Shown: positions 1 through 7,601, counted from the first letter of the stretch. The stretch is DNA of 64,000 bases from Winogradskyella flava (GCF_014243395.1 NZ_JACLCP010000003.1:372001-436000), one strand, 5' to 3'. Numbers and translations: made by a program. The notes: generated by a model not told the origin, from the letters alone.

Positions 1-1206
1 CTTTTCTAGCAATGCCATATAAAATCCATCAAAACCAGATTTATGTGCAAATATGCTTTTGTCTGTTACAAGAGTGAATTCTTTACCACTTTCCGAAGTT
101 AAAAATTTTTCTACTTGTTTTTCGTTTTCAGATGGTAAAATTGAGCAGGTTGCATAAACCATTTTTCCGCCTGGTTTTACCATTTTTGAATACTGTTGTA
201 ATACTTCAATTTGTATGTTCTTTATGTTTTCTATAAACTCCGGTTCTAATTTCCATTTGGCATCTGGATTTCGTCTTAAAACGCCTAAACCAGAACATGG
301 CGCATCGATTAATAAGCGATCTGCCTTGCCATGTAACTTTTTAATAGGTTTAGTCGAATCAATAACTTTCATTTCAATATTATGCACACCATTGCGACGT
401 GCTCTAATCTTGAGTTTCTTTAATTTACTTTCGTAAATATCCATGGCAATAACTTGACCCTTATTTTGCATTAATGCTGCCAAATGTAGTGTTTTACCAC
501 CTGCACCTGCACAAACATCTACAACTTTCATGCCTGGTTCTACATCCAAAAAGTCTGCAACCAATTGAGACGAGGCATCTTGGACTTCGAACCATCCATT
601 CTTAAAAGCTTCAGTTTTAAATACGTTGGCGCGTTCTTTTAATTTTAGAGCATAAGGATGATTGGGTAATATCTCAGTTTCAATTTCCTCGGACTGTAAT
701 TTAAGTTGAAGATCCTTTTTGTTAGTCTTAAGTGTGTTGACGCGCAAAATTACATCAGCTTGCTCATTTAGTTTGGTGATTTCTTGGGCCCAGAACTCTT
801 CTCCAAGCTCGGTAGTGCCAAGATTGTCCATCCAATCAGGTATGGATTCGCGATATTTTCTAATCTGGGACAATTCGTCAAAACGTCCTTTTATTTTTCG
901 AGAAGGTGTATCGGCAAAATACTTCCAATCTGGGAGTTTAATACCTTTCAATGTAGCCCAAACAGCAAATATTCGCCATAAATTATCTCTATCAAAAGGT
1001 GCCTTTACGTTAGCAATTTCTGCATACAAGCGTTTGTATCTTACAATCTCGTAAATAGTTTCAGCAACAAAACCTCTGTCACGACTTCCCCAGCGTTTAT
1101 CCCGTTTTAGTAATTGTTGCACGGCTTTATCTGCATACTCATTTTCGTTGAAGATTTTGTGTAATCCATCGATAACCGCAAAACATAAATTTCTGTGTAG
1201 TCGCAT
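1..1206 (-). CDS. RsmB-family rRNA cytosine-C5 methyltransferase, 3' end cut by the window edge
   Basis: The protein starts at the ATG at 1206 and is still open at base 1, so the last few residues are missing. It has the RsmB/NOP2/Sun methyltransferase layout: an N-terminal helical domain, then the SAM-binding fold with VCAGAGGKTLHLAAL, the PCSGLGVLRRNPD segment and ATCSILPSENEKQV, which carry the two family cysteines. Such enzymes make m5C in 16S rRNA using S-adenosylmethionine. The class is secure; the exact target base (C967 or another) cannot be told from sequence alone. It faces away from the ECF cluster and shares with it the 1207-1355 gap. Confidence 0.9.
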   Translation of the reverse strand, partial: MRLHRNLCFAVIDGLHKIFNENEYADKAVQQLLKRDKRWGSRDRGFVAETIYEIVRYKRLYAEIANVKAPFDRDNLWRIFAVWATLKGIKLPDWKYFADTPSRKIKGRFDELSQIRKYRESIPDWMDNLGTTELGEEFWAQEITKLNEQADVILRVNTLKTNKKDLQLKLQSEEIETEILPNHPYALKLKERANVFKTEAFKNGWFEVQDASSQLVADFLDVEPGMKVVDVCAGAGGKTLHLAALMQNKGQVIAMDIYESKLKKLKIRARRNGVHNIEMKVIDSTKPIKKLHGKADRLLIDAPCSGLGVLRRNPDAKWKLEPEFIENIKNIQIEVLQQYSKMVKPGGKMVYATCSILPSENEKQVEKFLTSESGKEFTLVTDKSIFAHKSGFDGFYMALLEK

Positions 1207-1298
1207 TTTAAAAAATTAAGCATGCAAAGGTAATGGAAAAGTTGGGATGTACGACACTTAGCTATAAAGTCTTATCTTTTGAAGAAAATAGAAATTAA

Positions 1299-1331
1299 GC
1301 ACAAGTTTTAGTAAAAAAATGAATCTAAAGT
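1299..1331 (+). promoter_or_regulatory. Candidate ECF promoter A (autoregulatory, before the sigma factor)
   Basis: A -35-like GCACAAGTTT at 1299 is followed exactly 24 bases after its first base by a -10-like ATCTAAAG at 1323. The same two boxes at the same distance recur at 1934, 2863 and 3319. The predicted start of transcription is a few bases past 1331, leaving a short leader before the TTG start at 1356. Assignment to the sigma factor of this cluster is inference from position and recurrence. Confidence 0.75.
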
Positions 1332-1355
1332 TAATAACCATTATAACCTTGATTT

Positions 1356-1934
1356 TTGACAGAGGCTGAATTTATAAAGGAATTACAATCAAAAAGTACA
1401 GTCGCCTATAATAAGCTTGTGGACGACTTTCAGCAGAAAGTCTTTGGTACTTGCATGTCCTTTGTACCGAACATGGAAGATGCCGAAGATATAGCTCAGG
1501 ACGTTTTTATGGAGGTTTTTAACTCGATCTCAAAGTTTAAGGGAGAATCTAAGTTATCTACATGGATTTATAGAATAACAACCAATAAGTGTTTAGAGTT
1601 TATAAGGAAAAAGAATACTAAAAAGCGGTTTGCTTTCATGCAATCTATAACAGGTAATGCCATTCCGTTTGATAAGACCAATTACTTTACAGAAATAAAT
1701 CATCCAGGTGTATTGTTAGAGAACAAAGAGTTAAGTGCTACCTTATTTAAGGCCATTAATAGCTTACCAGAAAGTCAGGCTATGGTCTTTACATTACATA
1801 AAGTCGATGGTAAGACCTATCAAGAAATAGCAGATATTATTGACCGAAGCTTGTCATCTGTAGAATCCGTAATGTTCAGGGCAAAAAAGAATTTAAAAAA
1901 AATATTAGAACACTATTACAGAAACGACTTTTAG
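1356..1934 (+). CDS. ECF RNA polymerase sigma factor (sigma-70 family)
   Basis: The 192-residue protein has sigma region 2 (NMEDAEDIAQDVFMEVF, then KGESKLSTWIYRITTNKCLE) and region 4 (LPESQAMVFTLHKVDGKTYQEI with the helix-turn-helix ending SVESVMFRAKKNLKK). It should direct RNA polymerase to a small regulon. The start is a TTG at 1356: an in-frame TGA sits at 1350-1352 and no ATG precedes region 2. Its stop codon shares a base with the next promoter element. It heads a sigma, anti-sigma, sensor series like CnrH-CnrY-CnrX; the metal link is inference. The family call is very safe, the signal it answers is unknown. Confidence 0.95.
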   Translation: MTEAEFIKELQSKSTVAYNKLVDDFQQKVFGTCMSFVPNMEDAEDIAQDVFMEVFNSISKFKGESKLSTWIYRITTNKCLEFIRKKNTKKRFAFMQSITGNAIPFDKTNYFTEINHPGVLLENKELSATLFKAINSLPESQAMVFTLHKVDGKTYQEIADIIDRSLSSVESVMFRAKKNLKKILEHYYRNDF

Positions 1935-1966
1935 CACAAGTTTTTTGAAACTTATGCATCTAAATA
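1934..1966 (+). promoter_or_regulatory. Candidate ECF promoter B (before the anti-sigma-like gene)
   Basis: GCACAAGTTT at 1934 and ATCTAAATA at 1958 have the same 24-base offset as the element at 1299. The first G belongs to the sigma gene's TAG stop, so the promoter is wedged between sigma and anti-sigma. This would let the regulator and its inhibitor be made in different amounts. It also argues that translation of the next gene begins at the ATG at 1975 and not at the upstream TTG or ATGs that lie inside the promoter. Confidence 0.75.
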
Positions 1967-1974
1967 CAATGATT

Positions 1975-2295
1975 ATGGAAACGAATTCTAAAATAGAAAG
2001 TAAAGTAGAACAAACTCTATCTTCTGTTGATCATATCAACCCGGTGAATGCATCTCCATTTTTTAAGGAAAAAGTGATGCAGCAAATTAGAAATGCTGCT
2101 GAAGATAAGGGTGATGTGATTTTAACTTGGTTTACGCCAAAACTACAATTCGCTGCGTTAGTATGTGTTGTAGTTTTGAATGTAGTAGCATTAACAAAAA
2201 TCACGGAAAACAATTATGATGAAAATCTTAGTGACTTTGTGGAATCTAATGGACTAAGCACAAGTAACGAAACTTTAATATTAAGTGACTTATGA
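1975..2295 (+). CDS. Small membrane-anchored putative anti-sigma factor
   Basis: The 106-residue protein has a soluble N-terminal part with the stretch NPVNASPFFKEKVMQQI, which resembles the PxxYFxxxExKV motif common in Bacteroidetes anti-sigma-like proteins, then one hydrophobic segment (LQFAALVCVVVLNVVAL) and a short acidic outer tail. This one-helix build, directly after an ECF sigma gene, fits a CnrY/RseA-type anchor that holds the sigma factor at the inner membrane. The ATG at 1975 is preferred because earlier starts fall within promoter B. It overlaps the next gene by four bases (ATGA). No named family is recognised; the function is inferred from context. Confidence 0.75.
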   Translation: METNSKIESKVEQTLSSVDHINPVNASPFFKEKVMQQIRNAAEDKGDVILTWFTPKLQFAALVCVVVLNVVALTKITENNYDENLSDFVESNGLSTSNETLILSDL

Positions 2296-2804
2296 AAAAA
2301 AATCTACCATTATATATATTGATTCTTGTTCTTGCAGTAATGAACGGATTTTTCTTGTTCAACTATTTGGGACATAATGATGAAAAGCCAGATAGACGGA
2401 AAGAACGGAATAACTTTATGGCAAAGAAGATTGGTTTTAAAGGTAAACAGTTAGATAGCTTTAAGAATTTTGAAGAATTGCACCGTGAGAGAATGCGTTT
2501 AATGTCAGGAGATGTCAGAAAGTTGAAAGATGTTTTTTTCGATAAACTATCCGATGACGAGGTAAGTGATTCTTACATTGATTCCTTAACAAATCTCATA
2601 GCTATTAAAGAAATTGACATGGATAAAGAAGTCTTTTCTTATTTTAAAAATGTCCGTAATTTATGTGATGATGCCCAAAAGGAAAAATTTGATAAAATCG
2701 TTAAAGATGCTTTGCATCGTAGGGATAAAAAAGGTAAAAGACGTTCTAAAGGAGATGAGAGGAATGGCTCAGAGCCACCACCAACTCCTCATGAGAAAAG
2801 TTAA
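2292..2804 (+). CDS. Membrane-anchored Spy/CnrX-like periplasmic sensor protein
   Basis: A single N-terminal membrane helix (about residues 6-25) is followed by a helical, charged periplasmic domain of about 145 residues with KERNNFMAKKIGFKGKQLD and a FEELHRERMRLM helix, ending in a basic, low-complexity tail. Length, anchor and helix pattern match the heavy-metal-sensor proteins of the CnrX/ZraP/Spy group, which in CnrYXH bind metal outside and release the sigma factor inside. The coupling by a four-base overlap to the anti-sigma-like gene supports a joint role. No clear CnrX metal-ligand set can be read, so copper, nickel or a non-metal signal all stay possible. Confidence 0.7.
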   Translation: MKKNLPLYILILVLAVMNGFFLFNYLGHNDEKPDRRKERNNFMAKKIGFKGKQLDSFKNFEELHRERMRLMSGDVRKLKDVFFDKLSDDEVSDSYIDSLTNLIAIKEIDMDKEVFSYFKNVRNLCDDAQKEKFDKIVKDALHRRDKKGKRRSKGDERNGSEPPPTPHEKS

Positions 2805-2812
2805 ATTTTATT

Positions 2813-2840
2813 AAAGACCTCTTTGCAGAGGTCTTTTTTT
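2813..2840 (+). terminator. Rho-independent terminator after the sensor gene
   Basis: AAAGACCTCT (2813-2822) pairs perfectly with AGAGGTCTTT (2827-2836) over a four-base loop and runs into seven T residues. It ends the sigma/anti-sigma/sensor transcript, so the EF-hand gene needs its own promoter, which is found at 2863. Confidence 0.9.
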
Positions 2841-2862
2841 ATGCTTTTTTTAACAATGCAAG

Positions 2863-2895
2863 CCACAAGTTAGTAGGACCAAATTCATCTAAATA
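2863..2895 (+). promoter_or_regulatory. Candidate ECF promoter C (before the EF-hand gene)
   Basis: CCACAAGTTA at 2863 and ATCTAAATA at 2887 repeat the spacing of elements A, B and D. It lies just past the terminator at 2813-2840 and 23 bases before the ATG at 2918. Confidence 0.75.
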
Positions 2896-2917
2896 CATAT
2901 AATTTAAAACAAAAGAT

Positions 2918-3211
2918 ATGAGTATTAAATATTTTAAAACAGGTTTGATAGCGGGTGTATTTTCATTAGTGTTTATGTTGGGTGCAAATGCTCAAGAAAA
3001 TAAAGGTGAAAAGGGTAGAAAAGAGCGACCAACGTTTGCCCAGCTTTTGGAAGATATGGATGCTAATGAAGATGGTAAACTTTCTAAGGATGAAATAAAA
3101 GGAAGATTAAAAAATCGCTTTGATAAAATTGATTTAAACGAAGATGGGTTCATCACCGAGGAAGAATTTAAAAAAGCACCTAGACCAAAAGGTAGAAAAC
3201 GAGATAATTAA
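2918..3211 (+). CDS. Exported EF-hand calcium-binding-like protein
   Basis: This 97-residue protein has a signal peptide (about residues 1-25, ending GANAQ) and two EF-hand loops: DANEDGKLSKDE at residues 48-59 and DLNEDGFITEEE at 72-83, both with full acidic ligand positions. A basic C-terminus follows. It is expected in the periplasm or outside the cell and should bind Ca2+ or a similar ion. It is a single-gene unit between its own ECF-type promoter and a stem at 3223-3253. Its job in the regulon is unknown; buffering or sensing divalent ions is one idea. Confidence 0.85.
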   Translation: MSIKYFKTGLIAGVFSLVFMLGANAQENKGEKGRKERPTFAQLLEDMDANEDGKLSKDEIKGRLKNRFDKIDLNEDGFITEEEFKKAPRPKGRKRDN

Positions 3212-3318
3212 AAGTTTTAAAAATCAAAAATTTTGTTTCTAGAAATTTTTGATGATTGGTTGGTTGAAAAGGCTTTGTGAGAAATCATGAAGCTTTTTCT
3301 ATTTTAAAAACTAAATAA

Positions 3319-3351
3319 GCGCAAGTTTATTCTTTCCTGCGCATCTAAATA
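3319..3351 (+). promoter_or_regulatory. Candidate ECF promoter D (before the YHYH gene)
   Basis: GCGCAAGTTT at 3319 and ATCTAAATA at 3343 again keep the 24-base offset. It should drive the 3381-5446 series (YHYH, MORN, SCO1), which ends in the terminator at 5469. Confidence 0.75.
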
Positions 3352-3380
3352 TATAATTCACAATTTTACAATCAGATAAT

Positions 3381-4172
3381 ATGAAAAACCTTTTAAGACT
3401 TTTAGCAATAATAGTGTCCTTATTTGTAATGAGTATAGCATGTTCAAGCAGTGATGATAGTTCTTCTTCGGACGATATGGGGACTACAGATGACGATGGG
3501 TCATTGCCGACGGAATTACATGGAGCATTTGCAGATTTCGATACAGATTATACAGATATTTATTTAGACGGATCAGATGTTGTTATTGAAACCATTGGAG
3601 TACCAAACCATTTAACACCTTATTATAGTTCAGCACACCCGTTGTATGTAGAACCTACCATTACTAGTGAGGCGACCATGACACCAACAAGAATTGATAC
3701 TTCTGGGCGTGATTTTGAAGCATCCTTGACAGTATCGTCAAATCCAGAGGCTGCCAGTTCTACCAGCGCTACCCAATTAGGTGCAATAGGTATTGCGGTA
3801 AGTGGTGCCTTTATTTATAATGACCAAGAAGGTAATGGGCCATTGGATGGTGCTGCAGGTAGCTTAGATTATACAGGAGGACATATTGGCCCATCCAATT
3901 ATCATTATCATTTAGAACCATTAGCATTTACCAATGATGACGAAAACCTGGTAGGCATTATTTCAGATGGATTCTTTATTTATGGTAGAAAATGTAATTC
4001 TACTGGAACATATCCTACGGACTTGGATGCTTCTGGTGGTCATGCAAGCGTAACACAGCATACAACTGAAGAAGAGTATCACTACCACATTATTAATGAA
4101 GTTTATGGTTCACTTGGAAGATATTTAGTTTTTGCTGGACCTTATCAAGGCATACCGAATGCAATTAATTAA
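3381..4172 (+). CDS. YHYH-domain lipoprotein
   Basis: The 263-residue protein carries a lipoprotein signal with the lipobox cysteine near residue 21 (MSIACSSSDD), a Ser/Asp-rich linker typical of surface lipoproteins in this phylum, then the YHYH domain with NYHYHLEPL at about residues 173-181 and EYHYHIINEVYG at about 232-243. The paired His-x-His motifs look like metal ligands, although the family's activity is not established to my knowledge. It lies under promoter D and its end overlaps the next gene by 14 bases. Neighbouring SCO1 makes a copper link attractive but unproven. Confidence 0.88.
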   Translation: MKNLLRLLAIIVSLFVMSIACSSSDDSSSSDDMGTTDDDGSLPTELHGAFADFDTDYTDIYLDGSDVVIETIGVPNHLTPYYSSAHPLYVEPTITSEATMTPTRIDTSGRDFEASLTVSSNPEAASSTSATQLGAIGIAVSGAFIYNDQEGNGPLDGAAGSLDYTGGHIGPSNYHYHLEPLAFTNDDENLVGIISDGFFIYGRKCNSTGTYPTDLDASGGHASVTQHTTEEEYHYHIINEVYGSLGRYLVFAGPYQGIPNAIN

Positions 4173-4767
4173 ATATATATGTTTAATAGGTGTATTTGTT
4201 TTTGTTGTTAGCTGTACTAATGACTCAACTAATAATAAGAATATTGTTACAACAAAAGGAATACCAACTATTAATGTTGAAAAATCATATTTAAAATTGA
4301 ACCAGGTAAAAGGACAATGGTTTTATAAAGACCAACCTTTTAACGGATATGCGATTACATATCATGAGAATGATAGCTTAGCCGAAAAAACGGGTTTTAT
4401 AAATGGTAAAAGAGAAGGTATATCTTATGCGTATTATTCTAATGGTACTATAAAGAAAGAGGCTGCTTACAAAGAAAATAAACTACATGGATTAAAAACA
4501 AATTACTTTAGAAATGGTAAAATTGTTTCAGAATTCAACTATGAAAAAGGTAAGTTGCATGGTGTGCAAAAAACTTGGTTTCCTAATGGCCAATTAGCTA
4601 AGAAACGAAGTCTAAATCTTGGACAGGAGGAAGGTATACAACAAGCTTGGTTAGAGAATGGTAAGCTTTATGTGAATTACGAGGCTAAAAATGGACGTAT
4701 TTTCGGTATGCAGCGTGCAACTTCTTGTTATAAACTTGAAGATGAGGTTGTAATTAAAACCAATTGA
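4159..4767 (+). CDS. MORN-type repeat lipoprotein (YwqK-like)
   Basis: The start at ATG 4159 gives a lipoprotein signal (CLIGVFVFVVSCTND) and overlaps the YHYH gene's end. The body is a run of about six imperfect repeats of the form GxxxGxxxxYYxNGxxKxE, for example GISYAYYSNGTIKKEAAY and GLKTNYFRNGKIVSEFNY, which is the MORN-variant repeat found in proteins annotated as YwqK-type antitoxins. There is no toxin gene beside it, so that label should not be taken as a function; it is more likely a surface or periplasmic repeat protein. It is followed four bases later by SCO1. Confidence 0.8.
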   Translation: MQLIKYICLIGVFVFVVSCTNDSTNNKNIVTTKGIPTINVEKSYLKLNQVKGQWFYKDQPFNGYAITYHENDSLAEKTGFINGKREGISYAYYSNGTIKKEAAYKENKLHGLKTNYFRNGKIVSEFNYEKGKLHGVQKTWFPNGQLAKKRSLNLGQEEGIQQAWLENGKLYVNYEAKNGRIFGMQRATSCYKLEDEVVIKTN

Positions 4768-4771
4768 TTTT

Positions 4772-5446
4772 ATGAAGTATGTAGCTGTTTTTTTAGTATT
4801 TGTTTTCATTAGCTGTAAGCGAGAAGTAAAAGAAGACACCATTAAATCTGTTGAAACGAGTAGGGTTGATTATTTACCATATTATAACGACGAATCCTTT
4901 ACTCCAAATTGGTTAACACCTGGAACCAAAGAGGAAGAAAGGTTTCATAAAATAGGAAGTTTTACATTGATTAATCAATTGGGAGACACTATTACACAGC
5001 AAACATTTGAAAAAAAAATTTATATAACCGATTTCTTTTTTGCAAGTTGCCCTGGCATTTGTCCACAAATGACTGGCAATATGTTTAAGCTACAAGAAGA
5101 ATTCATAAATGATCAAGACGTATTATTTTTATCCCATTCGGTAACACCAACGAAAGACTCGGTTCCTGTACTTAAGAATTATGCAGAAAAAAATGGGGTT
5201 TTAGACGGTAAGTGGCACTTGGTAACAGGTGATAAATCAGAAATTTATAATTTGGGCAGAAACCACTATTTTGTTGAGAACGATCTTGGTAAGCCAAAAG
5301 ATATTAATGATTTCTTACATACTGAAAACTTCTTACTTATCGATAAGAAGAGTCATATTAGAGGTATTTACAATGGACTTAATAGAGCATCTATGCAACA
5401 ATTAATAGTCGATGTAAGAGCACTTCAAAAAGAGATTAAGATCTAA
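4772..5446 (+). CDS. SCO1/SenC-family copper chaperone or thiol-disulfide protein
   Basis: A 224-residue lipoprotein (FISCKRE, Cys about residue 15) with a thioredoxin-like fold. It has the SCO1 motif CPGICP (cysteines near residues 93 and 97) and the later His in DFLHTENFLL that completes the copper site. SCO proteins deliver Cu to the CuA centre of cytochrome oxidase or act as redox partners. It is the last gene of the promoter-D unit, before a terminator at 5469. No cytochrome oxidase genes are seen nearby, so a regulon-specific copper role is possible. Confidence 0.93.
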   Translation: MKYVAVFLVFVFISCKREVKEDTIKSVETSRVDYLPYYNDESFTPNWLTPGTKEEERFHKIGSFTLINQLGDTITQQTFEKKIYITDFFFASCPGICPQMTGNMFKLQEEFINDQDVLFLSHSVTPTKDSVPVLKNYAEKNGVLDGKWHLVTGDKSEIYNLGRNHYFVENDLGKPKDINDFLHTENFLLIDKKSHIRGIYNGLNRASMQQLIVDVRALQKEIKI

Positions 5447-5468
5447 TTATTGATTATTGTTAATTTGA

Positions 5469-5510
5469 AGAGCTTTATGGTTTTATATCATAAAGCTTTT
5501 CTATTTTTAG
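5469..5510 (+). terminator. Terminator-like hairpin after SCO1
   Basis: AGCTTTATG (5471-5479) pairs with CATAAAGCT (5489-5497) and is followed by TTTCTATTTTT. It separates the ECF-regulon series from the lipoprotein gene at 5525. Confidence 0.75.
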
Positions 5511-5524
5511 AAAAAATAATCGTA

Positions 5525-6607
5525 ATGAAGTATTTTCTTCTATGTTTTCTCTTTTTTGGATTTATGTCTTGTAAGGACGATTACCAAAGACCAATTGATG
5601 TTTCTAAAGTTATTATTGAACCAATACTTAGTGATTCTATGTTAAGCGTTCGAGCCTTGGACTTCAATGATGAATTCATTTTTTATGGTAGCGCTGATCA
5701 TATCGGAAAATATGCACTGACTTCTCAATTTAAAATCAGCTTAAATGATGTATCTGCAGGTAGCGAAAAGGCTCACTCTAAAAACGTCATTACTCATGTC
5801 GATAAACCTCTTCATTTTAGGGCAATAAAAGCGATAAAAGGCGACTTGTTTGTAATATCAATTACTGATCCTGCTAAACTTTATAAACTCTATCGAAAGT
5901 CCAACGAGCCCAAATTAGTCTATGAAGAACATAATGAAAAAGTATTTTACGATTCGATGGACTTTTGGAACGATGAAGAAGGTATTGCCATAGGCGATCC
6001 CACGGATGATTGTATGAGTATTATCATTACACGAAATGGCGGAGAAACTTGGACAAAGCTTTCTTGTGATGGTTTGCCAGAAGCTAAAGAGGGAGAAGCC
6101 GCTTTTGCAGCCAGTGATACCAATATTTCCATTGTGGGCGATAAAACTTGGGTAGCCACAGGAGGGAAGTCAAGCCGCATTATGTTCTCACCAGACAAGG
6201 GTAAAACTTGGGAAGTCTTCGAAACACCAATTTTACAAGGCAAGGAGACTACGGGAATGTATTCTGTGGATTTTTATGATGAAAATAACGGTTTTGCTAT
6301 TGGAGGCGATTACACAAAACCAAATGATACTTTAGCCAATAAAATAAGAACAAAGGATGGCGGTGAAACCTGGAAAGTCGTCGCTGATGGAAAAGGACCA
6401 GGTTATAGAAGTTGTGTACAATATATCCCAAATGGTAATGGAAAGGAATTGGTTGCCATTGGTTTTAAGGGTATTGATTACAGCAATGACTCGGGACATT
6501 CTTGGAAACACTTAAGCGATGAAGGATTTTACACCATACGTTTTTTAAACGATTCTGTGGCTTACGCTGCTGGCAGAGGGCGCATAAGTAAGTTGACTTT
6601 TAGATGA
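5525..6607 (+). CDS. BNR/Ycf48-like beta-propeller lipoprotein
   Basis: The ATG at 5525 gives a lipoprotein signal (CFLFFGFMSCKDDY) and 360 residues; the open frame reaches further up but those codons lie in the terminator. Repeats with Asp-x-GxTW pattern (ITRNGGETWTKL, SPDKGKTWEVF, TKDGGETWKVV, SNDSGHSWKHL) mark a BNR/sialidase-like or Ycf48-like six- or seven-bladed propeller. Proteins of this kind in the phylum are often annotated as oxidoreductases without proof. It should sit on the periplasmic or outer face. Whether it belongs with the upstream ECF regulon is unclear because the hairpin at 5469 lies between. Confidence 0.82.
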   Translation: MKYFLLCFLFFGFMSCKDDYQRPIDVSKVIIEPILSDSMLSVRALDFNDEFIFYGSADHIGKYALTSQFKISLNDVSAGSEKAHSKNVITHVDKPLHFRAIKAIKGDLFVISITDPAKLYKLYRKSNEPKLVYEEHNEKVFYDSMDFWNDEEGIAIGDPTDDCMSIIITRNGGETWTKLSCDGLPEAKEGEAAFAASDTNISIVGDKTWVATGGKSSRIMFSPDKGKTWEVFETPILQGKETTGMYSVDFYDENNGFAIGGDYTKPNDTLANKIRTKDGGETWKVVADGKGPGYRSCVQYIPNGNGKELVAIGFKGIDYSNDSGHSWKHLSDEGFYTIRFLNDSVAYAAGRGRISKLTFR

Positions 6608-6631
6608 TAAAAAAGCGGCCAAAAGGCTGCT
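6608..6631 (-). terminator. Terminator for the Spy-like gene (minus strand)
   Basis: On the minus strand AGCAGCC, a TTTT loop and GGCCGCT are followed by a T run (6613 down to 6608). It lies between two convergent genes and may slow transcripts from both sides. Confidence 0.8.
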
Positions 6632-6638
6632 CTAATTA

Positions 6639-7094
6639 TCAATTTTTGTTAGCGCGACGTTGTCGCATTTCTCTGAGGCGTTCCAATAGTTTTTTATTAA
6701 ACTGGTCTTCTGCAATTTTTAATTTTATAATTTTTTTGGCCGAAATGACTTTCTTCAAGTCCTTGACCAATTGAAGTTTTGCTTCATGCATATCACTTTC
6801 AGCTTCCATTAACTTTTCTAATATATCATTGGCTTTCTCATCTGAAATCCCCTCTCCAGCTTTACGCATTTCCATTTTTAGGGTTCCTAGGTCGTCTGAC
6901 TTAATTTTTTCTATTTTGGCTTCGTATGTATTGTATATAGGCCAAAACTGTTGAGCTTCGTCAGAAGTAAGACTTAGTTTTTCAGTGATGAATGCTATCT
7001 TTTGTGCTTTGATGCGTTCTTTCATTTTTGCGCCTCCTTGAGCAAAAGCAGAAAGGCTTACAAATAAAATGAGTATGGGTAATATTTTTTTCAT
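6639..7094 (-). CDS. Spy/CpxP-like periplasmic protein of the second ECF module
   Basis: A 151-residue protein with a signal peptide (MKKILPILILFVSLSAFAQ) and a fully helical, charged body. It has the LTSDEAQQFWPIYNTYE segment, typical of Bacteroidetes proteins annotated as sensors of ECF-type sigma factors, and ends with a basic helix RLREMRQRRANKN. It resembles Spy/CpxP chaperone-sensors. It lies six bases after the anti-sigma-like gene, giving the order sigma, anti-sigma, Spy that also occurs at 1356-2804. Unlike the 2292 protein it seems to be released by signal peptidase and not anchored. Confidence 0.82.
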   Translation of the reverse strand: MKKILPILILFVSLSAFAQGGAKMKERIKAQKIAFITEKLSLTSDEAQQFWPIYNTYEAKIEKIKSDDLGTLKMEMRKAGEGISDEKANDILEKLMEAESDMHEAKLQLVKDLKKVISAKKIIKLKIAEDQFNKKLLERLREMRQRRANKN

Positions 7095-7100
7095 GTTGTC

Positions 7101-7601
7101 TTATTCTAAATAGGTTTCTATATCTGCATTATCAAGAAGATAATCTTCAAGGTTCTCTTCTTCGTAAGGGGTTGTTATAATTGTAAAATCTTCTTCCAGT
7201 AAATTGGCGTCAGAAAGTAGTTCTGCTAATTCATAACTATCCAAGTTTCTATTTTCAAGATACGTTTCAACCATTTCTACGGAAATATCTTCACTTGTAT
7301 TTTTATTTATAAATATAGCTAGTAATAACATAATTGACGCAGCAAGACCAGCTATGTAGTAGAGTGTTTTTCTAGAACGTAATTGTACAACAGGAGTGTA
7401 TTTGTCATTAAGCTTACTAAACACCTTATCTTCAATTGTATCAAAATAGTCATCAGGAACTCTAAAACCCTCATCTTGAATACCACCTACAGATTCTTTT
7501 TCGGACAAACGTGTAAATATTTTATCCTCGACCACTTCGAAATAATTATCTGGTGTTTTATAACCAGTCGATTTAATATTATGTAATTTATCTTTTTTCA
7601 T
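7101..7601 (-). CDS. Membrane protein, putative anti-sigma factor with duplicated N-terminal motif
   Basis: The 166-residue protein has two copies of one motif in its cytoplasmic half, GYKTPDNYFEVVEDKIFTRL (about residues 13-32) and GFRVPDDYFDTIEDKVFSKL (about 45-64), then one membrane helix (YYIAGLAASIMLLLAIFI) and a very acidic outer tail. Placement directly after an ECF sigma gene and before a Spy-like gene supports an anti-sigma role. Both motif copies could be sigma-contacting helices. No named family is recognised with certainty. Confidence 0.72.
   Translation of the reverse strand: MKKDKLHNIKSTGYKTPDNYFEVVEDKIFTRLSEKESVGGIQDEGFRVPDDYFDTIEDKVFSKLNDKYTPVVQLRSRKTLYYIAGLAASIMLLLAIFINKNTSEDISVEMVETYLENRNLDSYELAELLSDANLLEEDFTIITTPYEEENLEDYLLDNADIETYLE

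Noticed and set aside
2258-2290. Fifth copy of the ECF -35 box (GCACAAGTAAC at 2258)
   Set aside because: The position 24 bases on reads TAAGT and not ATCTAAA, and the site is inside coding sequence, so only one half of the motif is present.
4159-4767. Toxin-antitoxin system based on the YwqK-like repeats
   Set aside because: No toxin gene is adjacent and the protein is a lipoprotein, which does not suit a cytoplasmic antitoxin.
5450-5524. Upstream extension of the propeller lipoprotein
   Set aside because: These 25 codons run through the terminator hairpin at 5469-5510 and precede a good lipoprotein signal.
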